A stretch of 64,000 nt of DNA from Monomorium pharaonis (GCF_013373865.1 NC_050472.1:11043413-11107412), one strand, 5' to 3'; counted from the first letter of the stretch, positions 30,870-43,045 are shown. Made by a program: numbers and translations. The notes: a model not told the origin generated them from the letters alone.

Positions 30870-32111
30870 CAACAAGTTCGACAATTGACGAGCCACAATA
30901 CTATAACCCGGAATGAATTTGCGAAAATATCCACTCAATCCGAGAAAAGCCTGCACTTGATGCACACATTGCGGCTTAGGAAAGCACATGACGGCTCTGG
31001 TCTTCAGCTCAGATGGACGGATTGTACCATTCTCGACAACATGGCCCAGAAACTCGACTTTTCTTTGTAAGAAGCTACACTTTTTCCAATTTATCGCTAA
31101 TCCGGCTTGACTCGCAACATTCAAAACGGTTTTAAGGTTACTCAGCCCATCATCTTCATTATTCGAAAGTACAATCAAATCGTCTAAATATCGTCAACAC
31201 AATTTTTCTTTTTGCTAGATCTCGGAGAACCGCGTTAATAAACCTTTGACAGACGGAAGGCGAGTTGCATAAACCGAATGGTACTCTTAAAAATTCGAAC
31301 TGGCCATCAGATACAACGAAAGATGTATATTTTATACTTGCTTCGTCCATTCGAACGTGAAAAAACCCGTTCTTCAAATCGAGTGTACTAAACACCTTAG
31401 CGTCCTGCAACCGATCTAACTGATCTTCGATCAGAGGGAGAGGATATCTATCTTTAACTATATTTTTATTTAATAATCTATAATCTACACAGTCTGTAGG
31501 AGCTATCTTTTTTTTTACCAACACAACGGGACTGGCAAAATCGGACGTAGAGGGTCGAACAATGTCTCTCCCATTCTTCGATTTGCGCATTTATAATATC
31601 TTTTTCCGTTTGCGATAAACGCCTCGCCTTTTGGTATATCGGCTCGTCATTTTTTTAAACTATTGCCATTTTCATATCAATCTCCCGTAATTTATTTGGT
31701 TTATAATTTACAATTAACTCTATCACCACTTGCTTATGATCTACGTTTCGTATATATAAGACATCTATCTCGCTCGCACTCTGCACCGCAAGAATTTCCG
31801 ATTGTCCCTCGTCGTTAATTACCGGTTCGCGTATCGGTTTTATTGAGATTACGCCGCGCTTTACATTAACTTCTACGGAGTCAAGAAAATCGGTGCCACT
31901 TAACAAACCGTGCTGTAAAACTGCGTCCAAAACAACATAAATAAATATAGAGAAAGAATGTCCGTCTATTAAAATTTCTGTCTCAAACCGTCCTAACGTT
32001 GTCGCGCTGTAATTCCCGACGCCGCAAAATTTTATTCTAGATGCTTCTAATTTAGGCGATCCAATTAACGCGTATTCGCCCGCACGCATAATCGAAATGT
32101 CGCTACCGGTG
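30870..32111 (-). pseudogene. Gypsy Y protease (C-terminal part) and reverse transcriptase
   Basis: After the Transib insertion the protease resumes at about 32111 (SDISIMRAGEYALIGSPKL) and runs to 31655. The reverse transcriptase follows in two frames: 31590-31159 (DCVDYRLLNKNIVKDRYPLP, STLDLKNGFFHVRMDE, VPFGLCNSPSVCQRF) and 31178-30870 (INWKKCSFLQRKVEFLGHVV, GYFRKFIPGYS). The catalytic YLDD box is intact near 31190 but lies just past a one-base frame change. RNase H and integrase are missing, cut off at the minisatellite repeat. Non-functional. Confidence 0.85.
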
Positions 32112-32599
32112 CACTGTGGGACGTTTACCTGTTTTTTTGGCCAAAAATGTCAAAAATCAAAGTAAAATTTTGTAACATTTATAAACTCTAAAAGCTTCAA
32201 CAAACATTAATAACACATGAAAAAAATTTTGAGACAATTTGTTCCACGCAAAGTTTTTCTTTTCTTGCATTTTATATTCAAATTATGCTAAATTGTATAT
32301 GAAATTGATCAAAAAATCTCTTCTCTTTGATATTTTTTCTTTCTTTAAATATTAAAGATTTATCCACCACTGTTTCAAATAATTTTTAGCACAACTTAAT
32401 ACTTAAAAAAGATAATAATAAATTAAACTTTAACTATTTTGGATGAAAATACCATCTACTTAAAGTAAAAAAAAACAATGATTTAAGCATTTTCTAATTT
32501 TTAAAAGACCAGAACTTCCAGGTTACAAGCGATAACAAGACAAATTTGGATTTAAATGTCAGGTAGGATACTACTCTTCTCAAAACCGTTTCAAAAAGA

Positions 32600-33797
32600 G
32601 CATAGCGGAATAAGCAGGTAAAATCTGCCTCCGCACTAATCGAGCTCAAATTGATATCATTAGTTGGCACCCTTGAGATGTAAAACTTTCCCAAATATTA
32701 GCTACAAAATTGCATTTTTGGGGGAGTTATGAAGGGGGAAAGAAAAATAAAGAAAGTGATTTTTTTCGAAAATGGTTGGACCGATTTTAATAAAAAAAAT
32801 ATATGTTGTAAACATTGTTTAGACAAGTTTAAGAAAATTTTAAGTAATTTTTGTGGTTAAAAAAAACCTGATAAAAAAATTTTTGAATTTTTTATGAATT
32901 TTTTTGAGGGTGATAGTTCTGAGATACCACTTTTATATTTTTACAAAAACATCTCTAGATTTTCTTCTTTAACACATATTTTTTTCAAATCAATCGGAGT
33001 GGTGGAACATGGTCAAAAATAATAATTCACACCGCGCCGCCGTGCCGCGCCGCGTCGGCTAGACGACCGGGCCGCGGCGCACGGCGATTGTTGTCATGTT
33101 AAACTTGCATACTAATTGCAGTGTTGCAATGTTTAGTTGCCAAGAAAAATTATGATATAATAATATAAAATATAATAACACATATAATATTTCCAGGACG
33201 TCTGCAATTAGCCTATAAAACTTATTGTTTCGGCAGTTTATCACGAGGAGATTGCAGTACGTTTTTAAATTCCATACGTTTAGGGTGCTTTTTTAATGTG
33301 AGTCCCCTTGCCTCTCACATTATGACCCGGTCGCCCAGCCGGCGCGGCGCGGCACGGCGGCGCGGTGTGAATTATTATTTTTATTCATGTTCCACCACTC
33401 CGATTGATTTGAAAAAAATATGTATAAAGAAGAAAATCTAGAGATGTTTTTGTAAAAATATAAAAGTGGTATCTCAGAACTATCACTCTCAAAAAAATTC
33501 ATAAAAAATTTAAAAATTTTTTTATCAGGTTTTTTTTTAACCACAAAAATTACTTAAAATTTTCTTAAACTTGTCTAAACAATGTTTACAACATATATTT
33601 TTTTCATTAAAATCGGTCCAACCATTTTCGAAAAAAACCACTTCCTTTATTATTCTTTCCCCCTTCATAACTCCCCCAAAAATGCAATTTTGTAGCTAAT
33701 ATTTGGGAAAGTTTTACATCTCAAGGGTGCCAACTAATGATATCAATTTGAGCTCGATTAGTGCGGGGGCAGATTTCACCTGCTTATTCCGCTATGC
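32600..33797. mobile_element. Foldback element inside the Transib
   Basis: Arms of about 460 bp (32600-33060 and 33335-33797) are inverted copies at roughly 95% by eye; for example GCATAGCGGAATAAGCAGGT faces its complement at 33778-33797. The arms run from AT-rich outer parts into a GC-rich inner part (GCCGCGCCGCGTCGG type). The spacer of about 275 bp is unique. No transposase inside; the ORFs are short. The TSD was not resolved. Confidence 0.75.
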
Positions 33798-34292
33798 CCT
33801 TTCCTCTTAGGCACCACTTCGTGAGATATGATTTTTATAAGCAGAGACAATTTTAAAATTTGCAGTCGCGCGACTGTCCAATTCGGCAAGTTCGTGATTA
33901 TAGTCGAAAATATTCATTTTAGGATTTTTGAGGTCGTTGAATTTGAATTTTAAGTCAAAATTATTAAAATTATAAAAAATTAAATTTAAAATGGCGGATT
34001 CAATATGGTGGCCAAAAATTTAAAAAATTATTTGTTTTGATTTTAGAGGAGATAATCACTGAATCTGACATCAAAAATTTTAATTGAAAATGGCAGATAT
34101 AATATATCATACTAAATCAATGTAAAAAGCATATATGGAAGAAATGCAATTTACATTATTTATATATTGTAAATATGTGGGTATTTCATGCATTCCTATA
34201 AGATCTCCGGTAAAGGGCTATACAGCTCACTCGTCATAATTCCTAAATAGAGCCCCAGTGCTGTAAATAAACCCTTACTCGATGAAATTTAG

Positions 34293-36752
34293 GATGAACG
34301 GGCAGCACTGAGGGGAATAGATGATAATACCCACACAGATAGAAATATTGATGATGACTTGGACCCTGGAGCGGGTAGCTCCCACGACTTGAGTAGAACA
34401 GGCCATCAGGTTACCCTTCCAGAAATTGTTCTGGAAGCTGATGGATTGCCAGTAGGCTCAAGATCATGTTCTTGAATTGGTAACACTATCCCTTCTGGAA
34501 ACGAAGGTTGCTGCAATATTGACTTTCCCACAGGAATGGACACGATAATAAATTCCTATGAATTGGATCCGCCGGGCAATGTTGCAGTAGTACCAGAAGT
34601 CTCAGTAGGGCGGAAACGACAAATTGAGAATGTTTCGAAGCGATTTTTAATTGAAACATTCTTCTTTACAAGAAACGTAAAAAGTTGTTATCGATATATT
34701 TTAGAGCAACTTGGACAAGAAATAAATGAGGAACAAGAAAGAATTCTTTTAAGAGCTGTTCGTTCTTTATTCAGCAGATGTAAAAGTTATTATAATAATG
34801 TACGAAGGGATCGAAAAAAATTTAAATTTAAGTATAAAGAATGGTTGAACAGTGATTTTGTTTATCCTGAGAATGTACTTCAAAGGTCCAAAAATATTTT
34901 GCCATCAAAAAAGCCTCCGATGCTTTCATCTTTGAAGCCAGAACGCCCTAAAAAAAAGTTTGACGAAAAATCGCTGAGATCTCAGAGAAGAGATGCCACC
35001 AAGCTGGCTACTAAAGACAGTAATAACAATACCTTTCAGCTTTTGATGGCTGCAAAAATATCAGCAAAGAAGAATAAAGATACCGATTTAGCAGCAGTCA
35101 TAAGTGAAATGTTGAAAAACTGTACAATTGTTAAGAAGATCCGTACAAGTTTCACTGAAAATAATGTAATTATAAAAGCCACTCCTGCTGAAGCTTTGGC
35201 TTATTTAATTGATAACAATTTATCAAAAAGTCAGTATCATCATATGCATACGGAATCCATACGACGAAATGCTGACATATGGCCCAGATATGAATTAGTT
35301 AAACTGGAAAAGAAAAAATGTTATCCCACAGGGATAATCGTCACAGATACATCAGCTACAGTTCCACTTTAAAATTTCGTCGAACATAAAGTTAAGGGCC
35401 TAATAGAAATGCAAGCAGAAGTTATTGAAGCTGATATGCAACAAAAATCCTTGCAATATGTTGAAGCAACACTGATATTATCATGGGGCTCTGATGGATC
35501 TAGTGGTCATTCGACTTATAATCAATTCTTTGTTAGCTGTGATACATCAGTTGGAAAAACGGATGCTAGTTTGATAGCTACAACTACCATCCCACTACGT
35601 TTAGTTGCTAAACATGGTGCAATTTATTGGTGCAACAGAACTCCGCAGTTAATAAGATATTGTTCACCAATAATGTTAAAGTTCAAAAAAGAAAATGCAG
35701 CAAATATCAAGGAGACAAATAAGAAAATAAAAGAACAGATTAAAAACTTGTGTCCAATTACATACGAATTCCCAAGTAGTAATAAAAAAATTAGAGTCTC
35801 TTGTTCCTTCTTTTGCACTCTTATAGATGAAAAAGTATTAAGTGTTTTGACTGGGTCTCCTAGAGTGGTTGATTGTCCAATATGCCACGCCACGCCAAAT
35901 GAAATGAATAAAATAGAAAACTTTAATACTCCTGCATTCGAACCGAAGCCAGATACATTACAATACGGATTGTCTACATTGCATATGTGGATTCGCTTCT
36001 TCGAATGTTTGTTACACATATCATATTGTTTTGAATTAAAAGTTTGGAAAGTTGTAGGAGATGAAGCAAAAAATATTTTCAAAAAAAGAAAATTACTAAT
36101 TCAGGAACGTTTTCGAAAAAAATTTTCAATGTCAGTAGATGAACCAAGATCAGAAGGTGGAACTAGTACTACTGGAAACGTTTGCAGAAGAGCATTTGAA
36201 AAGCCGGAACTGTTAGCTGAGATATTGGATCTTAACGTAACATTAGTAAAAAATTTCAAAATCATATTAGTTGCATTAAACTGTCAACTTCCGATTGATC
36301 CTATCAAATTTCAAAATTTTTGTTTTGACACAGCAAAGATTTTTAACAAAGAATATGAATGGTACAAAATGCCTCCAGCGATTCATAAAACACTTGCTCA
36401 TGGATCACAGATAATCTTAAACTCTCTGCTTCCTGTGGGTGTTCTTGGAGAAGATGCAGCAGAAAGTCGGAATAAATATTATAGAAGTGATAGACTATAT
36501 CACGCACAAAAAACAAGTAGAACGGATAATTTGACAGATGTTTTCAAACATGCCTTAGTAAGTTCAGATGTTTTAATTTCGACTATTAGCTTAAGTGATA
36601 GAATCAATACTAGAAAGCGTAAAGTTCTTCCACCAGAAGTTGTAAATTTATTAGTCGAAAATGATACAGACGATCCTAAATCATATAATGAATCAGAAAA
36701 TATTTCAGATCAAAGTGCTAGTCAAACCGAAGATGAAGAATACAACTTTTGA
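34293..36752 (+). pseudogene. Transib transposase (RAG1-core-like), two in-frame stops
   Basis: One frame runs from at least 34293 to the stop at 36752, interrupted only by TGA near 34482 and TAA at 35370. Usable ORFs are 34536-35372 (278 aa) and 35409-36752 (447 aa). RAG1-core features in order are: GSDGSSGHS (first catalytic Asp, at about 35493), DEKVLSVLTG followed by CPICHAT (zinc pair), TGNVCRRAF, HKTLAHGSQII, and LGEDAAESRNKYYR with the catalytic Glu, followed by DVFKHALVSSD. RAG1 has LHCDIGNA with its second Asp where this protein reads LHMWIRFFE, so the second Asp is not obvious. The N-terminal part is basic and lacks a recognised domain. In the intact family it cuts at the heptamer ends. 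Confidence 0.8.
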
Positions 36753-36859
36753 GCTAGAAAATTTCACTTAAATAATCTTTATTTTGAATTTAAAAATCCA
36801 AAAATTAATTATATCAATCTTTTATTAACTAATGTTTTATTATTGGTTGGTGGTTAAAA

Positions 36860-37320
36860 ATATGTTAATTTTAAAAAATTAATGTCCGCCATATTGGATC
36901 CGCCATTTTGAATTTTGGAATTCTGATATCATATTCGGATTTAGCGACAGAAAAAACCATAGGATACTTAGTTTTATGAAAATATGTTGATTTTTTAAAG
37001 TTAATGTCTGCCATATTGGATCCGCCATTTTGAATTTTAAAATTCTGATATCATATTCGAATTTAGCGACCCAAAAAGCTATAGGATACTTAGTTTTATA
37101 AAAATATGTTGATTTTTTAAAATTAACGTCTGCTATATTGGATCCGCCATTTTGAATTTTGGAATTCTAATATCATATTCGGATTTAGCGACCCAAAAAA
37201 CTATAGGATACTTAGTTTTATGAAAATATGTTGATTTTTTAAAATTAATGTCCGCCATATTGGATCCGCCATTTTGAATTTTGGAATTCTGATATATTCA
37301 GATTCAGCGACCCAAAAAAC
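36860..37320. repeat. Four ~121-bp tandem repeats at the Transib right end
   Basis: Each unit contains TCCGCCATATTGGATCCGCC (or close), then TTTTGAATTTTGGAATTCTG and TCGGATTTAGCGACCCAAAA. Unit starts recur near 36884, 37006, 37127 and 37250. A related single word (AAATGGCGGATTCAATATGG) occurs at 33988, left of the transposase. Confidence 0.85.
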
Positions 37321-37465
37321 CCCTATATGTATACACAAAAGCTTATAAAAACCAGTCTTTGTAATTTTGGCCAAAAAACAGGTTAAACGTCCCATAGTGC
37401 AGTGTCCATTAGTGCTACAAAAATTCGACCGTTCACTATCACTTCTTTCGTATATTTTTTACGAG

Positions 37466-39937
37466 TGTGCGCGCGCTATTGATTGCCGACGGTAATTGGG
37501 TGCGCTAGATTACCGGAACCGCTCAAACTTGAGCGCGGAATGTGTGTTGCGCGAATCCGCGGACTCGCTGGAGGTGGAACGAACACAATTAAAAGACGAA
37601 AGAAAGGTTTGTCAATTCACAAGAACAGTTTATTCAACACTCAAATTTTAAACTGTACAATGATCATGAGTCACGGATAGCGCGAGCGCGCGGGAGCGAC
37701 GGGTTAATTTTGACGATCAGAAATCTTCTGGTCGAACGAATTTTTGTCTGCTTTCCGTTAGCGCGTCGGAAATCTTGCCGAGCATGCCGGAAATCTCAGA
37801 ATGCCCCACCGTAACGGAGATCTCGCGCACGGCTGAAACGGACGATTGATCGCGAGGCAGCTGTTCGATCGCGGGCGCGCTGATTGATTTCGCTTCCCGT
37901 AAAGCTGGCACTGCGCGGCGTGAACTCGTGACCCAAGACGAAACAATGCGTAACTAAAGAAATTTACACTATTAATTGAGTAAAAGGAGAGTCACACATT
38001 GAACACTACTACCAAATGGTAATGGTTCATGTATTGAAAGCGAGGTACTTGGCGGGCGAGAGCGAGCTCAAGACTGCCCAAAAACCGCCTGGAACCTGTA
38101 ACGCGCTTTACTTTCCTCCGATATTCGTCATTAGAAGAGGAACATCGGGGAAGAGCAAACAGATGATCGACTCGGCACTTCACGCGATCACGACGTGTAA
38201 GCGTGAAACTCACGGGTCCACGCTCCGACTCGGTAGGATGAGAGTATGGTTTCTCGGCAATCTCTCGCGATGGGAAGCAGAAAAATATTTATGTTAAACG
38301 CTTGTATATTTATCCGTTAAGGATACTTTGAATCTCAAACATACTGGCTGCCTTGAAACGCTCGTTTCAACAGAGTGAGAATATAATCGCGTGAAGGTGC
38401 GTCCGTCGACTGCCGCGAGCACCGAACATGGAACGAGAATGACAAATTTATGCTTAATAATTAGCCTTGATGACGCTAGTAATGTACAGGAGAGTGAACG
38501 TTACTTAAACCTACGAAGAATACATACGTGAATGCGTGACTTAAAACTAAACTAAAACTAACGCGTTTTAAAAATAAAGTAAATCTAACGACGCAACTTA
38601 AATCTAAATATCGCAGACACGGGTGAGCTAGTCGCTCGACGCTATATTTTCGACGGGAAGAAGGCACAGTTGCCCGATTCCAAAACCGTTCAGACAGGTG
38701 ACGAATGAGTTGCCACCGCGATAATCGATTTTCGTTAAGTTGCAGCAGCGAAGGTTCAGGGGGAACATTGAGAGCAAAGCCTATTTGGAAATGCCTCGAA
38801 GTGAGGCTCTCATAGTCGTCGAATGAATCGGACAACGCGATCGGACGCGAGTTTAAGCATGCCTCGATCTTGCATAAAAGCGTGGTGAGCTCCTCAAAGG
38901 AAAGCGTGGTTCGATCTAGAATTTGATGCAGATGATGTTTCATGCTGCGGACAATCCACCGAAATGCGGAGCAGACGGGGGAATGAAATGCCATGATACG
39001 TTATCACAAGCGGTTTTATTTTGAAAGTCAGGATCGCGCAGGACATGCTGATAGATGAACTGCAGTTCCTTGTCGGCGCCAACGAACGTCGTGTCGTTGT
39101 CCGAGTACGTTGCCGACGGGAGGCCTCGTCGCGAGCAAAAACGAAGATATGCGTTGAGAAACGACGGAGTTGAATAATCACCGATTAACTCTAAATGAGT
39201 GGCACGTGTGGCTAAGCATATGAACACAGTGATATACGCCTTCCTCGACGTTATATCGCGACCGGCGAACGCGCGTATCTGTACGGGCCCGGCGTAATCG
39301 ACGCCACAGTAAGAAAACGGCCGAGACGGAGTTGAAACGCGCGGAGGACGCAAAGTGCGAGGAACGGCGCGCATGTATACCGTAGGTGACGGTAACCAAT
39401 TGATAATCGGTAGATTTATCGTTAGCACCCCTCCAAACAATACGCTGGTAATCTATGTCTCGCCGATCGACCAAATTTGGCGATACATTTTCGCGATGTC
39501 AGCCATATAAACAAATTTGAAGTGACGCCATTGGAGAATAATCGCGAGCAAATCCGTTTGCAATTTCGAACCCGCGAGCAAGTGGTCGTTGAGCGATCGA
39601 TCGTTTGACGTGACGCTTGACGCGTTGAACACGACGCGTAAGTGCGTCGTCGTACTTCCTTCGCGAAACACCGGGTGATGAGGAATATGAACAGGTTGAT
39701 GGGGTGCGTCTTGCGGGGGCGGCGCCCTTCGCATATGCCCGAGTGTTCATATTCACGCATGAATTGGTCGTACTCTCGTTCTAACTCCGGGTGCAGGCGG
39801 AAACAGCGCAGCAAAGAATGATATAAGCGTTCGGCAACAGACCGCGAACGACCGATATCGATTGGTGGACATTTTTTAAAGGGCAGTCAGACGATATATC
39901 GATATTAATCCGTTAAGGATATTTTGAATCTCAAACA
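37466..39937 (-). mobile_element. Bel/Pao element with a large internal deletion (TSD CTCGT)
   Basis: On the minus strand it begins TGTTTGAGATTCAAA at 39937 and ends CACA at 37466, flanked by CTCGT (plus-strand ACGAG at 39938-39942 and 37461-37465). The 3' LTR spans 38341-37466 (876 bp, with an AATAAA signal near 37630). The 5' LTR keeps only about 45 recognisable bases before jumping into pol. The remaining 1.5 kb is reverse transcriptase and integrase fragments; gag, protease and most of the RT are gone. It interrupts gag-pro of Gypsy Y. Confidence 0.85.
38476..39814 (-). pseudogene. Bel/Pao pol fragments: reverse transcriptase start and integrase
   Basis: 39814-39453 carries, over two or three frames, the Bel/Pao RT opening: YDQFMREYEHSG, then HHPVFREGSTTTHLRVVFNA (the conserved HHPV and RVVFDAS-type box), NDHLLAGSKLQTDLLAIILQ and FVYMADIAKMYRQI. 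The text then jumps to the integrase, 39440-38940 (RPFSYCGVDYAGPVQI, CLATRATHLELIGDYST, ATYSDNDTTFVGADKEL, PSAPHFGGL) and 38994-38640 (LTTLLCKIEACLNSRPIALS). The Asp of VDYAGP and of SDNDTTF are visible. Frameshifts and the RT-integrase deletion make it non-functional. Confidence 0.85.
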
Positions 39938-39942
39938 ACGAG

Positions 39943-42491
39943 GCATGCACGAAACAGACGACGTGATGTGGCGTGCCGCAATCCTTCAGAGTCACTCTCT
40001 CGAACACGCTTAGCAGTGCATCGGTCGTTGTGAATTGTTGTATCCGCGCTTGGTCACGTAATGCCGCGTTCGGAATACCGTCCACGATGTGTTCGATCAG
40101 GTTATCTTGGTCGATTGGAACGCGATTGCCCATAATTATTTTTTTTGTAAACATATTCGTGGAAACTTTCATTTTTTTCCATACGCGGTTCTCGAATTTT
40201 CGGCGCAACACGACTCTACTTTTGCGGTGTTGAAACATCGTAATTTGCCTATGATTTCTTCAAGCGGCAAGCTTAAATATTCTGGCTTTTAATGAAACTA
40301 TTCCATTGCTTTCTTTTTGAGTCGCATTCCAATTAATACTTTAACATGATCGTCTTCTAAACGATAAGTAGTACGCAAAAATCTCAACTGCTTTTTCCAC
40401 GTATCGAAATTGTTGCCAATACCGTCAAACTCGCTCCACAAATCCGCTATCGTTGTAATGTTCATTCGCACAGACGTACGCGACACGTCCGACACTCCGA
40501 CGTCATTACCGGCCACCGGTCCCGTCTCAGCACGACGCGCAGGATCTTCCCGTTGCTTCGCGCATAACATCGCGATCTTTCGGCGAGCCAACTCAAGCTC
40601 TCGTTCAGCGAGCACCTTCTCTTTTCTATTGTGACGTGACGTTTTTCGTCAATCACAAGGGCCGGATGGCCCGACCGGGAAAGGTCATTTGGGGCTGCTC
40701 ATTACCCCGAGGGGGAAAGCAGCCTCTCCTTTTCTGAGTAATATTTCTTTAGTTTATAAGACACGTAGGTATCCGCTAAGCGGAGGACGCGATCCGCGGG
40801 AGAAGTGGTGTGCCGCGATGACCAATTGTAATTTATGGAGCAGCCGTCGAGGGACTGTCAGTAAGAAGCCTAGACGAACGAGCGGCGAGGCCCCGGGCAG
40901 CCGGAAGACAGCAAGCCAGGTCAAGTATCTTCGTACAGTACCGAGGTACATTAGAAAAGTCGTGGGACAAACACTGCCGCTATATTCTATTGTAGAGAGA
41001 GGAGCAGCAGTCCGGTGCAGCCTGAGAAGACGCCGGGGAGAGAGCGTGCGCCATTACACCCAACGACCAGGGTGGAGGAAGCCCAAGCCGGACGGGGCCT
41101 GATCAACACCGAGCCGGTCCAGCGGCAGCCGATACGGCGAAGGACATCGAGACGTGCAATCCGCGGCCTTCAAATCGCGCGGCGTCACGACCAGAGGCGC
41201 CCTCGGACGCTGGGACCCTATAGGACTGGCAGAGGACCCCTCCATCGACTAGCGATCGGTGTGCGCGGATCGAAGCGCGATCGATGCGCGGGCCGCTACT
41301 GGCGTTCGCAGCACCCCCGACTGCTCACGGTTCGTCACTGTTTGGCGAGACAACAGACAGAGCGGTTCCATGGTCCTCGACGACGTCAACATCTGTAAGG
41401 CCACCACTTCGACCACGCGGTAAGGGCGAAGACGGCCGGCCCGGCATTTCGTAAGACGTAATTATCCTACCGAGTGTTCGGTAGGCGAAATACTTGCAAT
41501 CGGAATACCGAGAGTAGAGTCACCGCGTAGCAGGGCCGTGTCGATCTCCGTCTTGTAGCGATTAATAACATTTTCGCCTAGTGTCTCCTCCCTCGGGGAG
41601 TATGCCGAGCCGACAGTCGATCTATGTGTAAGAAATAAAGTCTCGCGACGGGATAGTGCGTAGATTGATATTACCGGGATTCACTTGCCGCATACCGAGA
41701 GTGCGAGCTATGTACGCGTTACCGAGGCGAGCTTCCGTAGGAGAGAATACCTACAAGAAATACGCGCAATTCGTCGAAGCCTATCCCGTCTATTGTTAAA
41801 GTCGCGTGTTATATTGTTAACTTTTGTGTGTAGCCTATAGAGTAGTATAGGCTACACACAATTTACACACAACATACTATAGAGTAGTATAGCTTATAGT
41901 GTAGTATTCGATACGTTGTAAATATCAAGTCAAGTATGCGACAACCGTGCAATAAAGTGATGTCGAACGACCATTACATACATGTCAAATAGAATTGTCG
42001 ATATCTCCGTTTTCAATATATGATACTTATATTCACTAATTCTGTCGAGTTGTTTATGCGAGACCTCTCCTCTCCTATTCCGCGTACCGAGAAGAACCTC
42101 GCCCCTCTGCCACTTCGTGTAGAGACGAGCTAGCAGGTATTTGGCCGTCGTGCGAAATACCGAGTTTTGCGATTTTTGTGCGGCGCGGATCCCGCGCCTG
42201 GCGCCCAATTTACAGTAAAGAGAGTCGAGAGCACGACGAAGTTGTAGACGCGAAAGAAAGTAACGTCGCACTATAAAGATCTATCTCTCGACATTGTGAC
42301 GCGTCCTCGTATTCGACATCCTCGCAATCGGAATCCACGTCGCGACCGCTTCGTTCGGCCATCCACGAACCCGCAGGGTCAGCCTTCATCAAGGGAGCAA
42401 CGAGATCACTTTTGGCTCCCGTCACGGCCTATCCGCGTTTTTTTAATTTCTCCTTCAGCTCGGTCACCGTAAAAGCGTTAAGATCAGACAT
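39943..42491 (-). pseudogene. Gypsy Y gag, split by a solo LTR
   Basis: The start at 42491 (MSDLNAFTVTELKEKLKKRG) is a SAP-like N-terminus, followed by an in-frame TAG near 42430 and by TGAKSDLVAPLMKADPAGSW and an acidic stretch to 42275. The family X LTR intervenes. The frame is continuous at 40625 (RKEKVLAERELELARRKIAM, FDTWKKQLRFLRTTYRL, KVLIGMRLKKKAME) and goes on near 40230-39943 (NLIEHIVDGIPNAALRDQA), with at least one frame change. The Bel/Pao element then cuts it. SAP-type gag N-termini also occur in the intact Gypsy element at 54034. Confidence 0.75.
40630..42270 (+). mobile_element. Family X solo LTR, copy 3 (TSD CTAT)
   Basis: 1641 bp starting TGTGACGTGACG and ending AACGTCGCA, with CTAT at 40626-40629 and 42271-42274. 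It is more diverged than the copies at 958 and 45593 but has the same termini and the same kind of internal words (TTACCG, CAAGGG, CCGAGG). It contains CCTGGCGCCCAATTT near 42195, also seen in the copy at 45593. No protein-coding content. It interrupts the gag of Gypsy Y, whose frame is restored if the LTR and one CTAT are removed. Confidence 0.8.
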
Positions 42492-42829
42492 TTCAAATTA
42501 TACTATTGTTTGTCTCAACCGATAACCGCGCCGTACGTCTTTCGTTTCGTCGTCACGCACACGCCGCGTGCACAGCTCTCCTCGTCGTCGTTTAACTCAC
42601 TGGGGTTACCGTCGTCCGCACGTATGCGTTGCTCGTCTTGCAACTCACCGTGCACCCCGTGAATCAGCTGTCGTCCTCGTATGCTTCGCAAGGCCCTCAG
42701 CCGCACGTCTCTCTCGCCGCGTGACCACTTCGCTCCGAAACTCCGATCGTTCCAACTCCTCGCTGGTCCTTCGTAGATTTCTCACTTTATCTTCGCCAAT
42801 TTCCACCGATCCCGGCTGAGCCCCCAATT

Positions 42830-43045
42830 TGTAGTGTTTTACGATATTAATCAATTTTATTTAATGATAATAGAGTTTGGTTTCGGCGGAACCGTGCTTC
42901 AAAAAGATGTTAGCGCGAGCGAAGGACGCAAAACAAAAACGTGTTATTACTTCGACGGCGCGACGTATTCTCTCGTTCGTTTCTCATTTCTTACAGTGTC
43001 TTACATACAGTCGAACTTTCCCACCATCCGACCAGTGCCGTCACA
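42830..43045 (-). mobile_element. Probable 5' LTR of Gypsy Y
   Basis: On the minus strand TGTGACGGCACTGGTC (from 43045) to CACTACA (42830). Two bases further comes TGGGGGCTCAGCCGGGAT, a plausible 18-nt primer-binding site, and 320 bp later the gag ATG. No matching 3' LTR was found in the window, so the boundary rests on the TG..CA ends and the PBS only. Confidence 0.55.

Larger units (their letters stand above)
32112..37399 (+). mobile_element. Transib DNA transposon (RAG1-related superfamily)
   Basis: The inverted ends CACTGTGGGACGTTTACCTG (left) and CACTATGGGACGTTTAACCT (right, inverted) continue into GGCCAAAA. They begin with the CACWRTG heptamer typical of Transib ends and of RAG recombination signals. 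The flanking 5-bp repeats CGGTG (32107-32111) and CAGTG (37400-37404) differ at one base; 5 bp is the Transib length. It carries a transposase ORF with RAG1-core motifs, an internal foldback (32600-33797) and a four-unit ~121-bp tandem repeat at the right end. It is inserted in the catalytic codons of the Gypsy Y protease. Confidence 0.85.
29997..43045 (-). mobile_element. Minus-strand Gypsy element Y, dismembered by nested insertions
   Basis: Reading right to left: 5' LTR (43045-42830, TGTGACGGC to CACTACA), a primer-binding-like site TGGGGGCTCAGCCGGGAT (42826-42809), gag (42491-42275 and 40625-39943), protease (37460-37405 joined to 32111 onward) and reverse transcriptase (to about 30870). 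Three younger elements sit inside: family X solo LTR (40630-42270), Bel/Pao (37466-39937) and Transib (32112-37399). Each has its own TSD, and the Gypsy frame is consistent across the first two. The 3' LTR of Y itself was not found: the LTR at 29936 starts TGTAACG, not TGTGACGG, so the left boundary given here is approximate and sequence left of 30870 may belong to another element. Confidence 0.6.
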
